A stretch of DNA of 64,000 nucleotides from Citreicoccus inhibens (GTDB taxonomy: Bacteria > Myxococcota > Myxococcia > Myxococcales > Myxococcaceae), in assembly GCF_019039035.1 (NCBI RefSeq), contig NZ_JAHNZT010000023.1, positions 1 through 64,000 on the forward strand, written 5' to 3'. The translations under genes were made by a program, and so were the position numbers. Positions 18,050 to 27,227 of this stretch are shown piece by piece (position 1 is the stretch's first letter; each line of letters starts with the position of its first letter). The notes beneath the pieces are model-generated. The model saw only the letters and a program-made list of their open reading frames with translations, was not told where the DNA came from and ran no database searches.

Positions 18050-19723
18050 GTGGACACGCGCATCACCCTCCTCGATGCCCCGGCGACGGACTCGCGCGAC
18101 CCCGGGGACTTCCCCAGTCCCTTCGATGAGCTGGGCCCCGCGCCCCTGGCCCGCATGGCCGCGGAGCACATGCAAGCCGAGCTGCGTGCGGGCCAACTCG
18201 TCCCAGGACTCTCGCCCTCCGTGCTCGACGGCCCCGACGGCGGGAAGATGTTTGGCGTGCTCGTCGTGGCGCTCCCGGACGGACGCTTCGGGTTCATCCG
18301 AGCCTTCTCCGGGATGCTGGGCGGAAAGTGGGAACACGCGGGCTTCGTGCCGCCCCTCTTCGACGCGCAGGCCCGAGCCCGCGTCGAGCTTCCCGGAGAG
18401 GCCACCGTCAAAGCGCTCATCGCGCGCGCCGAGGCCCATCGCACCTCCCCGGAGCATCGAGCGCTCTGCGCCGGGAGCGCGGGGCTCGACGCGCGCCACG
18501 CCGCGGAGCGCGCGACGCTGCGCGAGCAACACGAGGCCCGACGCCGCGAGCGACACGCACGCCGGGCCGAGCTGACCCCGCGCCTGACGGAGCCCGCCCG
18601 GAGCGCAGCGCTTCACTCGCTCGACCAGGAGAGCCGCGGCGACAAGGCCGAGCGCCGTCGCGTGGAGGCGCGCCACGAGGAGGAGCGCGCGAACATCGTC
18701 CCTCGCGCGCGACGTTCGGAGCGCCGGCTGCGCGCATTGGAGCGCCTGCGCCGCATCGTCTGTCGCGAGCTCATGCGCCGCATCCATGACAGCTATCGCG
18801 TCCGCAATGCGCGCGGGCAGGTGCGGCCCTTGCGGGAGCTGTACCTGCCGGGTGAGCCCCCCTCGGGCGCGGCGGACTGCGCGGCGCCGAAGCTGCTCGC
18901 GCACGCCTTCGCCGAGGGACTTCGCCCCGTGGCGCTCGCTGAGTTCTGGTGGGGCGCGCCGCCCAGCGCCGGGGGCCGCGCGAGTGGCGCGTACTACGCC
19001 GCGTGCCGCGACAAGTGCGGCCCCCTCTTGCCCTTCATGTTGGAGGGCCTGTGCGTGGCGAGGCCGCGGGCGTTCATTCCGCCTGTGCATCCGCCCACGC
19101 CGCTGGACATCGTCTACGAGGATGCAGCGGTGGTCGTCCTCGACAAGCCCGCGGGCCTGCTCTCGGTTCCCGGGCGGGACAGCGCCCTCACGGACTCGGT
19201 GCTGACCCGACTGCGCGAGCGCCACCCGAGCGCGGCGGGACCGCTGCTCGTGCACCGGCTCGACCTCGACACCTCGGGCCTGCTCGTCGCGGGACTGCAG
19301 GCCCAGGCCCATGCGGAGCTGCAGCGCCAGTTCACCCTGCGCGAGGTCACCAAGCGATACATCGCCTGGGTCGCGGGGAGCGTCCAAGGCGAGCACGGCG
19401 TCATCGACTTCCCGATGCGGGTCGACCTCGCGGACCGGCCTCGGCAGATCCACGACCCGGTTCACGGCAAGCCCGCGCTGACCCGATGGCAGGTGCTGGA
19501 GCGCCAGCCGGCCCGCACGCGCGTGGCCTTCTTTCCGCTCACCGGGCGAACCCATCAGCTGCGCGTTCACGCGGCGCATCCACTGGGGCTCGGCGCGCCC
19601 ATCGTGGGAGACCGCCTCTACGGACACGCGGACGCGCGCCTCTTTCTGCACGCCGAGGCGCTGTCGTTCCGTCATCCGGTGACAGGTGAGCGCCTCGACT
19701 TCGAGCGGCCCGCGCCGTTCTGA
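18050..19723 (+). CDS. RluA-family pseudouridine synthase with N-terminal coiled-coil extension
   Basis: A 557-residue RNA-modifying enzyme. The C-terminal domain (from about residue 345) carries the RluA hallmark HRLDLDTSG with catalytic Asp405, then the GRTHQLRVH substrate-binding motif and the closing GDRLYG. It would isomerise uridine in 23S rRNA or tRNA; the site cannot be read. The first 340 residues are an unusual extension with an Arg/Glu-rich coiled coil (about 140-250) and Cys residues (ADCAAPK, AACRDKCG). Similar long RluA proteins exist in other proteobacteria. The start is GTG at 18050. It converges with the MarR gene across 9 bp. Confidence 0.8.
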   Translation: MDTRITLLDAPATDSRDPGDFPSPFDELGPAPLARMAAEHMQAELRAGQLVPGLSPSVLDGPDGGKMFGVLVVALPDGRFGFIRAFSGMLGGKWEHAGFVPPLFDAQARARVELPGEATVKALIARAEAHRTSPEHRALCAGSAGLDARHAAERATLREQHEARRRERHARRAELTPRLTEPARSAALHSLDQESRGDKAERRRVEARHEEERANIVPRARRSERRLRALERLRRIVCRELMRRIHDSYRVRNARGQVRPLRELYLPGEPPSGAADCAAPKLLAHAFAEGLRPVALAEFWWGAPPSAGGRASGAYYAACRDKCGPLLPFMLEGLCVARPRAFIPPVHPPTPLDIVYEDAAVVVLDKPAGLLSVPGRDSALTDSVLTRLRERHPSAAGPLLVHRLDLDTSGLLVAGLQAQAHAELQRQFTLREVTKRYIAWVAGSVQGEHGVIDFPMRVDLADRPRQIHDPVHGKPALTRWQVLERQPARTRVAFFPLTGRTHQLRVHAAHPLGLGAPIVGDRLYGHADARLFLHAEALSFRHPVTGERLDFERPAPF

Positions 19724-19732
19724 AGCGACCGC

Positions 19733-20182
19733 TCAGGCAGCGCCATCGGCGGCGGCCGGTCCGCCCGACGACCGCTGCGCCAGCCCTGTGTGCAGCTTCT
19801 TCATCAGGTGCGTGAGCTGCTGCAACTCGTCATCCGACAGGCACTGACGGGCCTCGTCGTCCAGCCACAGGAGCCCCGCGCGCAGCATCTTCAGCTCCCG
19901 GCGCCCCGCGTCCGTCACTTCCAGGTGAACACTCCGCCGGTTGGTTCCCGCCCGGCGCTCGATCAGCCCATCCTCCGCCAGCCGATCGACCAGGCGGCTC
20001 ACCGCCGGTGCGTCCACCATCAGCCGCTCCGCGATGAGCGACTGGTGCCGGAGCCCTTCCGTCTCGACGACCTTCAGGACGAGGAGCTGCATGAAGGGGC
20101 GACCGGTGTCCTCACCCACACGTTGGCGCACCAGCCGACCGATGACGCGCTTCAGCGCGCCCACTTGCTCCGCGAGGGTCAT
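19733..20182 (-). CDS. MarR-family transcriptional regulator
   Basis: A 149-residue winged-helix regulator starting at ATG 20182 (MTLAEQVGALKRV). The recognition helix and wing are typical: SLIAERLMVDAPAVSRLVDRL, then DGLIERRAGTNRRSVHLEVTDAG. MarR proteins bind as dimers and are usually released by phenolic or xenobiotic ligands. It diverges from the TolC-adaptor-RND operon with 105 bp between start codons, and the candidate operator in that gap suggests it represses both itself and the pump. Confidence 0.85.
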   Translation of the reverse strand: MTLAEQVGALKRVIGRLVRQRVGEDTGRPFMQLLVLKVVETEGLRHQSLIAERLMVDAPAVSRLVDRLAEDGLIERRAGTNRRSVHLEVTDAGRRELKMLRAGLLWLDDEARQCLSDDELQQLTHLMKKLHTGLAQRSSGGPAAADGAA

Positions 20183-20206
20183 TGCGCGAAAAGATGATTG
20201 CGAACC

Positions 20207-20217
20207 ACAACAGTTGT
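20207..20217. promoter_or_regulatory. Candidate MarR operator dyad between regulator and efflux operon
   Basis: ACAAC-a-GTTGT is a perfect 5-bp inverted repeat in the only AT-rich stretch of the divergent gap. On the - strand it directly follows a TTGACA -35-like box (complement of 20215-20220), so a bound dimer would block marR transcription and could block the efflux promoter too. Confidence 0.45.
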
Positions 20218-20287
20218 CAATTACATCCCCGCCGCTGTCCGCAGCCAGGGGGGACCACCGAACACGCAACACCCACCTCCGCCCGGT

Positions 20288-21649
20288 ATGCCCTCCGCTT
20301 CCCTATTGATTCTGGTGCTCGCCGCCGCCTCGCCCCAGGCCGAGCCGGCCTCGCCACCGGTGCCCTTCCAGCCGACCGTGGAGGACCCCATGCTCGCGCC
20401 CGTCGCGCCCGCGGCGCAGCAGGTCGGCACCTGGGATGAGGCGCTGAAGCTGGTTCGAGAGAACTCGACCAACCTCCACACCGCCGAGGCCGGCGTGCAG
20501 CGCGCCGATGGCCGCTGGCGGCAGGCCCTGTCCGCGCTCTTGCCCAACGCGCGGCTGACCGCGAGCGTCAGCTACGACGTCCTCAACCCGGATACCCCCA
20601 GCGCCAGTCCGACCGCGGCGGGCACGGGCCGCACCCTCACCTCGCCGCTGGGCACCGCCACCGCGTCGCTCACCCAGTCCGTGGTGGACGTGAGCGCCTG
20701 GCGAGGGCTCTCGTCGACCTCGGCCGGACAGAAGGGCGCGGTCGCCAGCCTCCAGGACACGCGCCGGCGCCTCACCCTGGGGCTCGCGCAGACGCTGGTG
20801 GCCACGGTGGCCGCCGAGCGCGCCGCGGAGATCAACCGCGTGGGCCTGCGACAAGCGCTGGAGCGCTCCGCCCTCACGCAGCGCTCCTTCGAACTGGGGG
20901 CCAGCAATCAACTCGACGTGGTGCGGGTGAGCCAGGACGTGGCCGTGGCGCGGGGCGCGCTCGTCTCCGGTGACGAGCAGCTGCGCCGCGCCCGTGAGGC
21001 GTTGGGCGTTTCGCTCGGCTTTGACCACGCCGTCGGCGTGAGCCCCGCGTTCCAGCTCCAGGGGTTGGTCGACAACGCGCGGGCCGTCTGCGCGCCGCTC
21101 GACGCGGTGAACTCCCGCGCGGACCTGGTGGCCGCCCGCGCGCAGGTGGACGCCGCGCATGACAGCAAGCGGCAGGCCTCCGCCGGCTACCTGCCCACGC
21201 TCGGGCTGACGAGCAACACTGTCGGGTACACGACGGATCCAGGCTTCGGCCGGGTGGCCACCTGGAACATCGCGGCGGTGCTCACCGTGCCCATCTGGGA
21301 AGGTGGCCTGCGCGAGGGCCTGGTGCGTGAGCGCGCGGGCGTGGAGCGGCAAGCCGCCGAGGCGCTGGAGAGCGCGCGGCGCGACGTGGAGATTGAAGTG
21401 GCGCGGGCTCGCCGCGGCGTGGAGGTGGCCGAGGCGCTGGTGAAGACAGCGGTGGAGTCCCGCGACCTGGCGGACCGAACGGATCGGCTCACGCGCCGAG
21501 CGTTCGAGGTGGGCCGGGGCGGCAGCCTGGACCTGGTCCAGAGCGGTGCGGCCCTGCGCCAGGCGGATCTGACTTTGGTGTTGCGTGAGTTCGAGCTTGT
21601 CCAGGCGCGCCTGGACGCATTCCTGACGGAGGCCCGGTGCGACTGGTGA
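20288..21649 (+). CDS. TolC-family outer-membrane efflux protein
   Basis: A 453-residue outer-membrane channel component. The ATG at 20288 gives a signal peptide (MPSASLLILVLAAASPQA). The body shows the internal duplication of TolC proteins: paired long helices with Ala/Glu/Arg heptads, DEALKLVRENSTNLHTAEA in the first half and the RRAFEVGRGGSLDLVQSGAAL type repeat in the second. It opens the operon; the adaptor start codon lies inside its last codons, so translation is coupled. Confidence 0.85.
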   Translation: MPSASLLILVLAAASPQAEPASPPVPFQPTVEDPMLAPVAPAAQQVGTWDEALKLVRENSTNLHTAEAGVQRADGRWRQALSALLPNARLTASVSYDVLNPDTPSASPTAAGTGRTLTSPLGTATASLTQSVVDVSAWRGLSSTSAGQKGAVASLQDTRRRLTLGLAQTLVATVAAERAAEINRVGLRQALERSALTQRSFELGASNQLDVVRVSQDVAVARGALVSGDEQLRRAREALGVSLGFDHAVGVSPAFQLQGLVDNARAVCAPLDAVNSRADLVAARAQVDAAHDSKRQASAGYLPTLGLTSNTVGYTTDPGFGRVATWNIAAVLTVPIWEGGLREGLVRERAGVERQAAEALESARRDVEIEVARARRGVEVAEALVKTAVESRDLADRTDRLTRRAFEVGRGGSLDLVQSGAALRQADLTLVLREFELVQARLDAFLTEARCDW

Positions 21650-22812
21650 GAAGGGTGCGCCCCCTGACGGCGTTGGTGAAGACGGTGTGGTGTGCGTCCC
21701 TGGTGACGGGGGCGGTGGCGTGCACGGGCAAGGCAGCGCCTCCGGCCGCGCCTCCACCTCGCGAGGTGGAGGTGCTCACGCTGGCGCCCTCCCCCGTGCG
21801 GGACACGAGTGAATACCTGGGCTCGCTGCTGTCGCGGCAGAGCGTGACGGTGCTGCCGCAGGTGGCCGGCTACGTGCGCCGCATCCACGTGAAGCCCGGG
21901 CAGAAGGTGGAGCAGGGAGCGCCGCTGTTGGAGGTCGACTCGCGCGAGGAGACCGCCGCGCTCGACAGCGCCCAGGCCCAGCACAGCTCATCCGAGGTGA
22001 ACCTGGCGCTGGCCCGGCGCACGCAGACGCGCACCGAGGCGCTCTACAAGGAAGGCCTCGCGAGCGGCCAGGAGCTGGAGGCCGTGCAGGCCCAGGTGCA
22101 AGCGGCCGAGGCCGCGTCTCGCTCCGCCGCGGCGCAGGTGGCGCAGAAGCAGGTGCAGCTCCAGTACCACGTGGTGCGCGCGCCCTTCGCGGGCACCGTG
22201 GGCGACGTGCTCGTGCGCCTGGGTGACTTCGTGGGCGCCACCACGCCCGTCACCAGCGTGGCCCAGGCGGACGCGCTGGAGGTCAGCGTCTCCGTGCCCG
22301 CCGCGCGCGCCCGGTCGCTCAAGCCGGACACCGTGCTGGAGGTGCTCGACGGCCAGGGCAAGGTACTGCTCAGCAGCACCGTCTTCTTCGTGGCGCCCCA
22401 GGCCGACCCGCGCACGCAGCTCGTGGAGGTGAAGGCGGCCTTCCGCAACACCATCGGCCTGCGCCCCAGCGAGCTGGTCCGCGCGCGCATCGTCTACTCC
22501 ACGCGGGATGCGCTCCAACTCCCCGCGCTCGCGGTGGTGCGCCAGAGCGGCCAGCCCTTCGCGCTCGTGGTGCAGGACAAGGGCGGCAAGACGATCGTCG
22601 AGCGCCGGCCCATCACCCTGGGCACCCTGGGGGACATGGCCTACGTCGTCGAGGCGGGCCTCAAGTCGGGAGATCAGGTGGCGGTGTCCTCGCTCTACGC
22701 GCTGCGAGATGGCACGGCCGTGCAGGTGAAGCAGACCGCCCGCGCCGAGGCGCCTCCGGCCGCCGCTCCGACGACGGCGCCGGGAGGCGGTCCCGCCGGG
22801 GGCAGCCGCTGA
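21637..22812 (+). CDS. RND efflux periplasmic adaptor (membrane fusion lipoprotein)
   Basis: A 391-residue HlyD/AcrA-type adaptor. GTG at 21637 has ACGGAGG upstream and overlaps the tolC-like gene by 13 bases. The N-terminus has a lipoprotein signal (GAVACTG). The split lipoyl/barrel-sandwich halves are visible as PQVAGYVRRIHVKPGQKVEQG and VVRAPFAGTVGDVLVRLGDFV, separated by an alpha-hairpin, then a beta-barrel domain and a Pro/Ala-rich tail. It would link the inner-membrane RND pump to the outer-membrane channel. Confidence 0.9.
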   Translation: MRLVRRVRPLTALVKTVWCASLVTGAVACTGKAAPPAAPPPREVEVLTLAPSPVRDTSEYLGSLLSRQSVTVLPQVAGYVRRIHVKPGQKVEQGAPLLEVDSREETAALDSAQAQHSSSEVNLALARRTQTRTEALYKEGLASGQELEAVQAQVQAAEAASRSAAAQVAQKQVQLQYHVVRAPFAGTVGDVLVRLGDFVGATTPVTSVAQADALEVSVSVPAARARSLKPDTVLEVLDGQGKVLLSSTVFFVAPQADPRTQLVEVKAAFRNTIGLRPSELVRARIVYSTRDALQLPALAVVRQSGQPFALVVQDKGGKTIVERRPITLGTLGDMAYVVEAGLKSGDQVAVSSLYALRDGTAVQVKQTARAEAPPAAAPTTAPGGGPAGGSR

Positions 22813-22890
22813 GCGAAATCCGAGGCACCGGGCCCTGGACGCCAGTGCGTCCGGCCCGGACACCGCAGAGAGAATGAGGGCGTTCAAGCC

Positions 22891-25800
22891 GTGTTCGTCA
22901 ATTTCTTCATCCGCCGGCCCGTCTTCGCGGCCGTCTGCTCCATCCTCCTGACGCTGGTGGGGGCGATCGCCATCCCGGCCCTGCCCATCGCGCAGTATCC
23001 GGACCTGGCGCCGCCCCAGGTGACGGTCACCGCCACCTACGTCGGCGCGAGCGCCGAGGTGGTGGAGAGCGCCGTCACGATTCCGTTGGAGCAGGAGCTC
23101 AACGGCGTGGAGGGCATGCGCTACATCACCTCCACCAGCAGCAACGACGGCACCAGTCAGATCACCGTCACCTTCGCGCCCACGCGCGACATCGAGGTGG
23201 CCGCCGTCGACGTGCAGAACCGCGTGAGCCGCGCCGCCGCGCGCCTGCCGTCGCAGGTGAACCAGACGGGCATCGTGGTGAACAAGGCCTCCAGCCAGAT
23301 GCTGCTGACCGTGGGTCTCTCCAGCCCGGACAACCGCTACGACGCGAAGTTCCTCAGCAACTACGCGGACGTGAACCTGAAGGACGCCATCAAGCGAGTG
23401 TCCGGCGTGGGCGACGTGCGCATCTTCGGCGAGCGCAAGTTCTCCATGCGCCTGTGGCTGGACCCCACGGAGCTGGCGCGCCGCAACCTGACGCCGCAGG
23501 ACGTGGTGCGCGCGCTGCAGGACCAGAACCTCCAGGTGGCCGCCGGCCAGGTGGGCCAGCCGCCGTCCAGCGATGATCAGCCCTACCAGCTCGCGGTGCG
23601 CGCGCACGGCCGCCTCGTGGAGCCCGAGGAGTTCGGCGACATCGTCATCCAGCGCGACGCGGACGGGAAGCTGGTGCGCGTGCACGACGTGGGGCGCGTG
23701 GAGATGGGCGCGGAGAACTACGGCACGCTCTTGCGCTTCAACGGCAAGACGGGCGTGGGCCTCGCCATCTTCCAGCTCCCCACCGCCAACGCGCTGGACG
23801 TGCGCGACGGCGTGTTCCGCGAGTTGGAGCGCCTGGCCAAGCAGTTCCCCCCGGGCCTGGAGTACCGCGCGGGCACGGACACCACGCTGGCGGTGCGCGC
23901 CTCCATCCACGAGGTCATCCAGACGCTCGTGGAGGCCATCGCGCTCGTCATCCTGGTCATCTTCCTGTTCCTGCACGGGTGGCGCAGCGTGCTCATCACC
24001 GCGCTCACCCTGCCCGTGTCGCTCGTGGGCACGTTCGCGTTCGTCCACCTGCTCGGCTTCTCCATCAACACCCTCACCCTGTTCGGCCTGACGCTGGCCA
24101 CGGGGCTCGTGGTGGATGACGCCATCGTCGTCATCGAGAACATCGAGCGATTGATGGCGGAGAAGGGCCTGACGGCCCGACAGGCCGCGCGCGAGGGCAT
24201 GAAGGAGGTGGCCGGCGCGGTCATCGCCATCTCCATCGTGCTGGTGGCGGTGTTCGTCCCGGTGGCCCTCTTCCCCGGCACCACGGGCGCCATCTACCGC
24301 CAGTTCGCGCTCACCATCGCCGCGTCCGTGGCGCTGTCCACCTTCTGCGCCCTGACGCTGACGCCCGCGCTGAGCGCGCTCTTGCTCAAGCACCACCACG
24401 GCCCCAAGTGGATCTTCTTCCGCTGGGTGGACCGCGCGCTCGACGGGGCCAAGAGCGCCTACGGCGCGGCGCTGCGCGGGCTGCTCAAGCACCCCCTCAT
24501 CGTCCTGCTGGCGTTCCTCGCCTGCCTGGGCGGCACCGTGGTGCTGTTCCGCTCGGCGCCCACCGGATTCATCCCGGACGAGGACCAGGGCTACCTCATC
24601 ATCTCCGTGCAGGGCCCCGAGGGCATGTCCCTTGCCCAGACGGAGAAGGTGCTGGCCGAGGCCGAGCAGGTGCTGCGCGCCCAGCCCGAGGTGGCGAACA
24701 TGTTCGTCATCGGCGGCTTCTCCTTCCAGGGCACGGGCCCCAACCTCGCCACGCTCTTCACCACCCTGAAGCCGTGGGAGGAGCGCATGAAGCCCGGACA
24801 GTCCGTGGCCTCGCTGGTGGAGCGGCTGCGTGGGCCGCTGGGCAAGATTGGCGGCGCGCGCGTCATGCCCTTCCAGCCCCCGGCCATCCGCGGCGTCGGC
24901 AGCGTGGGCGGCTTCCAGTTCATCGTCGAGGACACGGCCGGCAACCACTCGCTGGACGAGCTGGCGTCCGCCACGCAGGACGTGGTGGCGGGAGGCAACT
25001 CGGACAGCAAGCTGCGCGGCGTCTTCACCGCCTTCAACGCGGACACCCCGCTGTTGGACGTGGAGGTGGACCGGCAGAAGGCCAAGGCGCTCGGCGTGCC
25101 CATGGAGCAGGTGTTCGGCACCCTCCAGCTCTACATGGGCAGCCAGTACGTCAACGACTTCAACTACGCGAGCCGCACCTACCGCGTCTACGTCCAGGCC
25201 GAGCAGCAGTTCCGCGACAGCCCGCAGGACATCGGCGCCTTCTACGTGCGCAGCGACACCGGACAGATGATTCCGCTGGAGTCGCTGGTGACGGTGCAGC
25301 CCACCGTCTCCGCGCAGGTCATCCGGCACTACAACCTGTTCCGCGCCGCCGAGGTGAACGGGCAGGCCGCCCCCGGCGTGTCCTCCGGTCAGGCGCTCGA
25401 AGCCATGGAGACCCTCGCCACGCAGCGACTGCCCCAGGGCATGAGCGCCGAGTGGACGGGCATCAGCCTGGAGCAGAAGGAGAGCGGCGGGCAGACGATG
25501 ATCATCTTCGGGCTCGGCCTGTTGTTCGTCTTCCTGGTGCTCGCGGCCCAGTACGAGAGCTTCACCCTGCCCTTCGTCATCATCCTGTCGGTGCCCCTGG
25601 CCATCATGGGCGCGCTCGCGCTGCAACTGGCGCGCGGCTACGCCAACGACGTGTTCTGCCAGGTGGGCCTGGTGATGTTGGTGGGCCTGGCCAGCAAGAA
25701 CGCCATCCTCATCGTGGAGTTCGCCGAGCAGCTTCGCGCCACCGGCAAGAGCGCGCTCGACGCGGTGGTGACGGCCGCCGAGGTGCGCCTGCGCCCCATC

Positions 25801-26040
25801 CTCATGACGTCCATCGCCTTCCTCCTGGGCGTGGTGCCGCTCATGACGGCCAAGGGCGCCGGCGCCGCCTCGCGAAACTCGCTGGGCACGGCCGTCTTCG
25901 GCGGCATGCTGGTGTCCACCCTCGTCAACCTCATCTTCATCCCCGGCCTCTACGTGCTGATGCAGCGGCTGCGCGGGGATTCCCGCCCCGCGCAGGATGA
26001 AGACGAGGAGTCGGGCGTGGCGCACGCGCCAACGCCGTGA
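22891..26040 (+). CDS. RND multidrug efflux transporter, HAE-1 (AcrB-like) family
   Basis: A 1049-residue inner-membrane proton-driven pump of full family length, starting at GTG 22891 with the typical MFVNFFIRRPVFAAV. Twelve membrane segments are arranged as two repeats with large periplasmic loops after TM1 and TM7. The GLVVDDAIVVIEN motif in TM4 carries the two proton-relay Asp residues. With the TolC and adaptor genes it forms a complete tripartite efflux system, probably controlled by the divergent MarR regulator. The order regulator / outer-membrane / adaptor / pump differs from acrAB-tolC, where tolC is unlinked. Confidence 0.95.
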   Translation: MFVNFFIRRPVFAAVCSILLTLVGAIAIPALPIAQYPDLAPPQVTVTATYVGASAEVVESAVTIPLEQELNGVEGMRYITSTSSNDGTSQITVTFAPTRDIEVAAVDVQNRVSRAAARLPSQVNQTGIVVNKASSQMLLTVGLSSPDNRYDAKFLSNYADVNLKDAIKRVSGVGDVRIFGERKFSMRLWLDPTELARRNLTPQDVVRALQDQNLQVAAGQVGQPPSSDDQPYQLAVRAHGRLVEPEEFGDIVIQRDADGKLVRVHDVGRVEMGAENYGTLLRFNGKTGVGLAIFQLPTANALDVRDGVFRELERLAKQFPPGLEYRAGTDTTLAVRASIHEVIQTLVEAIALVILVIFLFLHGWRSVLITALTLPVSLVGTFAFVHLLGFSINTLTLFGLTLATGLVVDDAIVVIENIERLMAEKGLTARQAAREGMKEVAGAVIAISIVLVAVFVPVALFPGTTGAIYRQFALTIAASVALSTFCALTLTPALSALLLKHHHGPKWIFFRWVDRALDGAKSAYGAALRGLLKHPLIVLLAFLACLGGTVVLFRSAPTGFIPDEDQGYLIISVQGPEGMSLAQTEKVLAEAEQVLRAQPEVANMFVIGGFSFQGTGPNLATLFTTLKPWEERMKPGQSVASLVERLRGPLGKIGGARVMPFQPPAIRGVGSVGGFQFIVEDTAGNHSLDELASATQDVVAGGNSDSKLRGVFTAFNADTPLLDVEVDRQKAKALGVPMEQVFGTLQLYMGSQYVNDFNYASRTYRVYVQAEQQFRDSPQDIGAFYVRSDTGQMIPLESLVTVQPTVSAQVIRHYNLFRAAEVNGQAAPGVSSGQALEAMETLATQRLPQGMSAEWTGISLEQKESGGQTMIIFGLGLLFVFLVLAAQYESFTLPFVIILSVPLAIMGALALQLARGYANDVFCQVGLVMLVGLASKNAILIVEFAEQLRATGKSALDAVVTAAEVRLRPILMTSIAFLLGVVPLMTAKGAGAASRNSLGTAVFGGMLVSTLVNLIFIPGLYVLMQRLRGDSRPAQDEDEESGVAHAPTP

Positions 26041-26119
26041 GGTTCCGGGACCGGGGATGGGGGAGCCGGGCGTGGGAAATCGCCCGGCTTCCGCCCTCGG
26101 GCCCGCGTATCCTCCGCGC

Positions 26120-26707
26120 ATGAATTCCGTCCGACAGCCCGCCGCCACCTACGTGCTCATCGATGCCGAGAACATCGACTGGGCCGTGTCCAACATCGTG
26201 GGGCGCCGCCCCGAACCCTTGGACCGGGTGCAGTTCGATCGCCTCGTCACGTTCTGCGAGAGCTACTTCCCCACCCCGGTGCGCTGCATCGTCGTCCTCA
26301 ACGCCAAGGGGGAGCAGCTCCCCGACGCGATGATTGGCTTCGTGCGCGCCCTGAAGTCCGCCGGCTGTGAGGTGGCCCTGCTGCACGGCCGCCCGGACCA
26401 GAAGGTGGTCGACCTGGGCGTCCTCAAGCTCCTGGAGTCCATCCAGACCCAGCGTCCCAAGGCCTCCGTGGCGCTGGCCAGCCATGACGGCGCCGACTTC
26501 GCCGAGGCGCTCAAGCCCCTCTTGGACGAGGGCCGGCAGGTGGCGGTGATGGGCTTGCGCGAGTACGTGAGCCAGCGCTTCCGGGAGCTCGTCCCCGCGG
26601 GACTGAAGATTCTGGACCTGGAGCTGAACGCTCGGGTGTTCCAGCGCCCGCTGCCCCGCATGCTCCCGGTCAACGTGGACGAGTTCGATCCGACGCTCTT
26701 CCTGTAG
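26120..26707 (+). CDS. NYN (PIN-like) domain protein, putative RNase
   Basis: A 195-residue protein starting at ATG 26120. The N-terminus has the NYN-domain nucleotide-binding motif YVLIDAENIDW, and the second acidic cluster is ALASHDGADFAEALKPLL, giving the conserved Asp set of the PIN-like fold. Such proteins are predicted metal-dependent RNases or RNA-processing factors. It lies 79 bp after the RND gene and may be read through from that operon, but no functional link is evident. Confidence 0.75.
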   Translation: MNSVRQPAATYVLIDAENIDWAVSNIVGRRPEPLDRVQFDRLVTFCESYFPTPVRCIVVLNAKGEQLPDAMIGFVRALKSAGCEVALLHGRPDQKVVDLGVLKLLESIQTQRPKASVALASHDGADFAEALKPLLDEGRQVAVMGLREYVSQRFRELVPAGLKILDLELNARVFQRPLPRMLPVNVDEFDPTLFL

Positions 26708-26734
26708 GCGAGGGGGCGAGGCCTGAAAAAAGAA

Positions 26735-26765
26735 AAAGGCCCAGCCCCCGAAGGGCTGAGCCTTT
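26735..26765 (-). terminator. Intrinsic terminator of the cold-shock gene, probably bidirectional
   Basis: AAAGGCCCAGCCC (26735-26747) pairs with GGGCTGAGCCTTT (26753-26765), one mismatch, loop CCGAA. On the - strand the stem is followed by TTTTTCTTTTTT, a strong U-tract; on the + strand by a shorter TTT. It sits between the convergent NYN and csp genes. Confidence 0.85.
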
Positions 26766-26787
26766 GTCGTTCAGGACGCGAACTGTC

Positions 26788-26991
26788 TCAGACCGGCCGG
26801 ACGTTCTGCGCCTGCAGGCCCTTGGGGCCGCGGGCCACGTCGAACTCCACCTTCTGGCCCTCCTGGAGGGAGCGGAAGCCCTGGGTCTGGATCGCGCTGT
26901 GGTGGCAGAAGAGGTCCTCGCCCCCGCCATCCTGCATGATGAAACCAAAGCCCTTCGCGTCGTTGAACCACTTCACGGTACCAGTCGCCAT
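26788..26991 (-). CDS. Cold-shock domain protein (CspA family)
   Basis: A 67-residue single OB-fold RNA chaperone of standard length. It begins [17 protein letters not shown] and has RNP-1 (KGFGFI) and RNP-2 (DLFCHHSAI) with the usual surface aromatics. It would bind single-stranded RNA and melt structure. The ATG at 26991 overlaps the stop codon of a short leader frame as TAATG, and the leader carries a stem-loop, so translation may be coupled or regulated. A strong terminator follows. Confidence 0.95.
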   Translation of the reverse strand: MATGTVKWFNDAKGFGFIMQDGGGEDLFCHHSAIQTQGFRSLQEGQKVEFDVARGPKGLQAQNVRPV

Positions 26992-27077
26992 TACTCTTGC
27001 TCTTCTTCTTTCTTTTCCGGCTTCATGAATTGAGCCGGAGGCCACACTCGACTTGATGCTCGTGCGGCCGTTGCCAT
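26991..27077 (-). CDS. Possible leader peptide overlapping the csp start codon
   Basis: A 28-codon frame (ATG 27077; second in-frame ATG at 27026) ends in GAGTAATG, so its TAA shares the A of the csp ATG. The last 11 codons read [11 protein letters not shown] and their purine-rich mRNA supplies the only Shine-Dalgarno-like sequence for csp. The second ATG lies in the loop of the hairpin at 27016-27039. It may be a real coupled leader frame or merely the csp ribosome-binding tract. Confidence 0.35.
   Translation of the reverse strand: MATAARASSRVWPPAQFMKPEKKEEEQE
27016..27039 (-). promoter_or_regulatory. Stem-loop in the csp leader
   Basis: TCCGGCT pairs perfectly with AGCCGGA around a 10-base loop that contains an ATG in frame with the leader peptide. 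It lies 25 bases upstream of the csp start, a position where a temperature-sensitive structure could act. Confidence 0.45.
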
Positions 27078-27227
27078 GTGTCACGTTTCGAGGCACTTGC
27101 CTAGTGGGCCTCTTGTGAAAAAGCCCCGTGACCTTGGGTTCGTCGTGGAACCCCGGGGCCCCCAAGTCCATTCCTGACCCCATTTTCGGCTCCGAGCGCC
27201 CAGAGCGTGCGTCCAACCCACGCCCAC

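Noticed and set aside
21988..26148. A 1386-codon - strand frame opposite the adaptor and RND genes
   Set aside because: It lies opposite well-identified genes, lacks any motif and has mirror composition.
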